Program-made: the position numbers and the translations under genes
The notes under the pieces: model-generated
Database searches by the model: none
What the model saw: only the letters and a program-made list of their open reading frames with translations
Told to the model about the DNA's origin: nothing
Source: Ruminococcus sp. FC2018
Lineage (GTDB): Bacteria > Bacillota > Clostridia > Oscillospirales > Ruminococcaceae
Direction: 5' to 3'
Assembly (NCBI RefSeq): GCF_000621805.1
Contig: NZ_JHXH01000002.1
Span: 124,001-188,000 of the forward strand
Length of the DNA stretch: 64,000 nucleotides
Shown here: in pieces, positions 63,387 to 64,000 of the stretch
Layout: each line of letters opens with the position of its first letter
Position numbering within the stretch: the stretch's first letter is position 1

Positions 63387-63482
63387 TGTAGCAAAAACTA
63401 CATGGACCTGTGATGGTTGTAGCATAAGCTACAGATGCAGCCGATATTATCTGTTGAAAATCCCGTGAACAGGTGGTATTAT
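63387..63482 (+). promoter_or_regulatory. Small-peptide promoter with twin palindromes
   Basis: TGTAGCAAAAACTACA (63387-63402) and TGTAGCATAAGCTACA (63418-63433), centres 31 bp apart, then TTGAAA (63454-63459), 17 bp, TATTAT (63477-63482). The near site ends 20 bp before the -35 box, exactly as upstream of the ABC operon at 8.9 kb. Confidence 0.7.
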
Positions 63483-63529
63483 ACATACAGAACAAGAAAA
63501 ACGAAATACAGATCAAGGAGGACATCACA

Positions 63530-63625
63530 ATGATCTCAGCACTTATTTCAATCGGAGCCGGCGTAGTTTTCGTTGCCTGCTGTGTATATGTAGCACGCAC
63601 CATCGTTGCCAATGACGTAAAATAA
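63530..63625 (+). CDS. 31-residue membrane peptide
   Basis: Encodes a single hydrophobic helix starting MISALISIGAGVVFVACC, then a short polar end (TIVANDVK). AAGGAGGA lies eight bases upstream, and a dedicated promoter with two palindromic sites precedes it, so expression is well supported despite the size. No Gly-Gly or lantibiotic leader is visible. It could be a small membrane protein, a signal or a toxin-like peptide. Confidence 0.6.
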   Translation: MISALISIGAGVVFVACCVYVARTIVANDVK

Positions 63626-63665
63626 ACAGACCTCAAATACTTAACAGAGAAAGGAGCAGAATAAT

Positions 63666-63807
63666 ATGTGGATCAAAGTAGAGGGCATTTTTACAGGAGT
63701 CAGATTTTTTCAAGACGCTGAACATCTGCTTTCACATAACGGAAGAACCCGACAGCGAGTCGGCAGAAACCATAGCAGACATTGTGCTGCGCAGACAAAC
63801 GGAATAA
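63666..63807 (+). pseudogene. Small second gene with apparent frameshift
   Basis: An ATG with AAGGAG upstream opens a frame beginning MWIKVEGIFTGVRFF. At a run of six T (63704-63709 region) the more protein-like continuation (ICFHITEEPDSESAETIAD, ending TAA at 63807) is in another frame. With five T the product would be 46 residues. In the ATG frame the protein runs to 63812 (48 residues) with an Arg-rich end. It may be a real frameshift, a slippage site or an assembly error. Confidence 0.4.
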
Positions 63808-63812
63808 CGTAA

Positions 63813-63855
63813 AGCAGCCGCATAGCTTGAACAAAGCTGTGTGGCTGCTGTTTTG
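63813..63855 (+). terminator. Terminator of the small-peptide locus
   Basis: AGCAGCC...TAGCTT pairs with AAGCTG...GGCTGCT, followed by GTTTTGTG. Confidence 0.75.
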
Positions 63856-63922
63856 TGTGAAGATATGAAGCAACAAAGTGTCACAAAAACTGCGTCTTTG
63901 CGGCGAGTTTACATAATTGCGA

Positions 63923-63951
63923 TTGACTGATGATCTGCGGTGTGGTATAAT
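63923..63951 (+). promoter_or_regulatory. Promoter of the last, partial gene
   Basis: TTGACT (63923-63928), 17 bp, TATAAT (63946-63951). Confidence 0.8.
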
Positions 63952-63984
63952 AGCTTAGATAAATAATGTCAGGAGGTCATCATT

Positions 63985-64000
63985 ATGAATATCAGGAAAG
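63985..64000 (+). CDS. Start of a gene cut by the window edge
   Basis: ATG preceded by AGGAGG (63971-63976) and a good promoter; only MNIRK is visible, so no function can be given. Confidence 0.6.

Overview
The window looks like a core chromosomal segment of a low-to-mid GC Gram-positive Clostridia genome, most likely a Ruminococcus-like member of the Oscillospiraceae. Supporting signs are the many near-consensus TTGACA-17-TATAAT promoters, strong GGAGG ribosome binding sites with several TTG starts, pyruvate phosphate dikinase, lipoproteins with Thr/Ser-rich linkers, a VanX-type dipeptidase, and the glmU-pth-mfd gene order known from Firmicutes. Species assignment is inference. I see no rRNA, CRISPR array, prophage or intact insertion sequence. 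One tRNA-Arg(ACG) is present.

Layout. 1-5.5 kb: end of an Na+/alanine symporter, tRNA-Arg, a TetR/DUF998 pair with twin operators, two exported proteins and cardiolipin synthase. 5.5-11.2 kb (minus strand): VanX-like dipeptidase, a BcrAB-type ABC transporter operon with an operator-like upstream region, and the AmmeMemoRadiSam genes with AmrB fused to AmrA. 11.3-21.5 kb: P-type cation ATPase, MntP, AzlCD, and a 1933-residue transglutaminase-like/DUF4011/SF1 helicase/DUF3320 protein. 21.9-27.3 kb: mfd, pth and a GlmU that lacks its acetyltransferase end. 27.5-34 kb: highly expressed ppdK, a membrane protein, a D-Ala-D-Ala carboxypeptidase flanked by hairpin clusters, and a GH25 lysozyme lipoprotein. 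34-37.6 kb: complete preQ0/preQ1 operon (queD, queE, folE, a membrane protein, queC, queF) behind a preQ1-I riboswitch and terminator. 37.8-45 kb: MscL, HtrA, a beta-lactamase-fold hydrolase, and a three-gene acyltransferase/GT8 operon ending in a GT8-acyltransferase fusion. 45-50 kb: MacB-like ABC/FtsX exporter with a CPBP-like protein. 50-54 kb: MBL hydrolase and NAD salvage (pncA, pncB, lipoprotein). 54-62 kb: a three-sensor GGDEF protein, mgtE behind an attenuator-like leader, a GNAT/YoaP pair, and a membrane EAL protein. 62-64 kb: anchored HAD phosphatase and a small-peptide locus.

The observation most likely to be new is a shared promoter design 54 kb apart. The ABC transporter operon (about 8.9 kb) and the small-peptide locus (about 63.4 kb) each carry two TGTAGC-type palindromes 30 or 31 bp apart. 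In both, the near palindrome ends exactly 20 bp before the -35 element of a 17-bp-spaced promoter ending in TATTAT. This suggests one activator controlling a transporter and small membrane peptides. Other leads are the GT8-acyltransferase operon, the mgtE leader with a tiny ORF, the helicase with a seemingly dead nuclease domain, and a chain of seven to eight hairpins at 32.5-32.75 kb.
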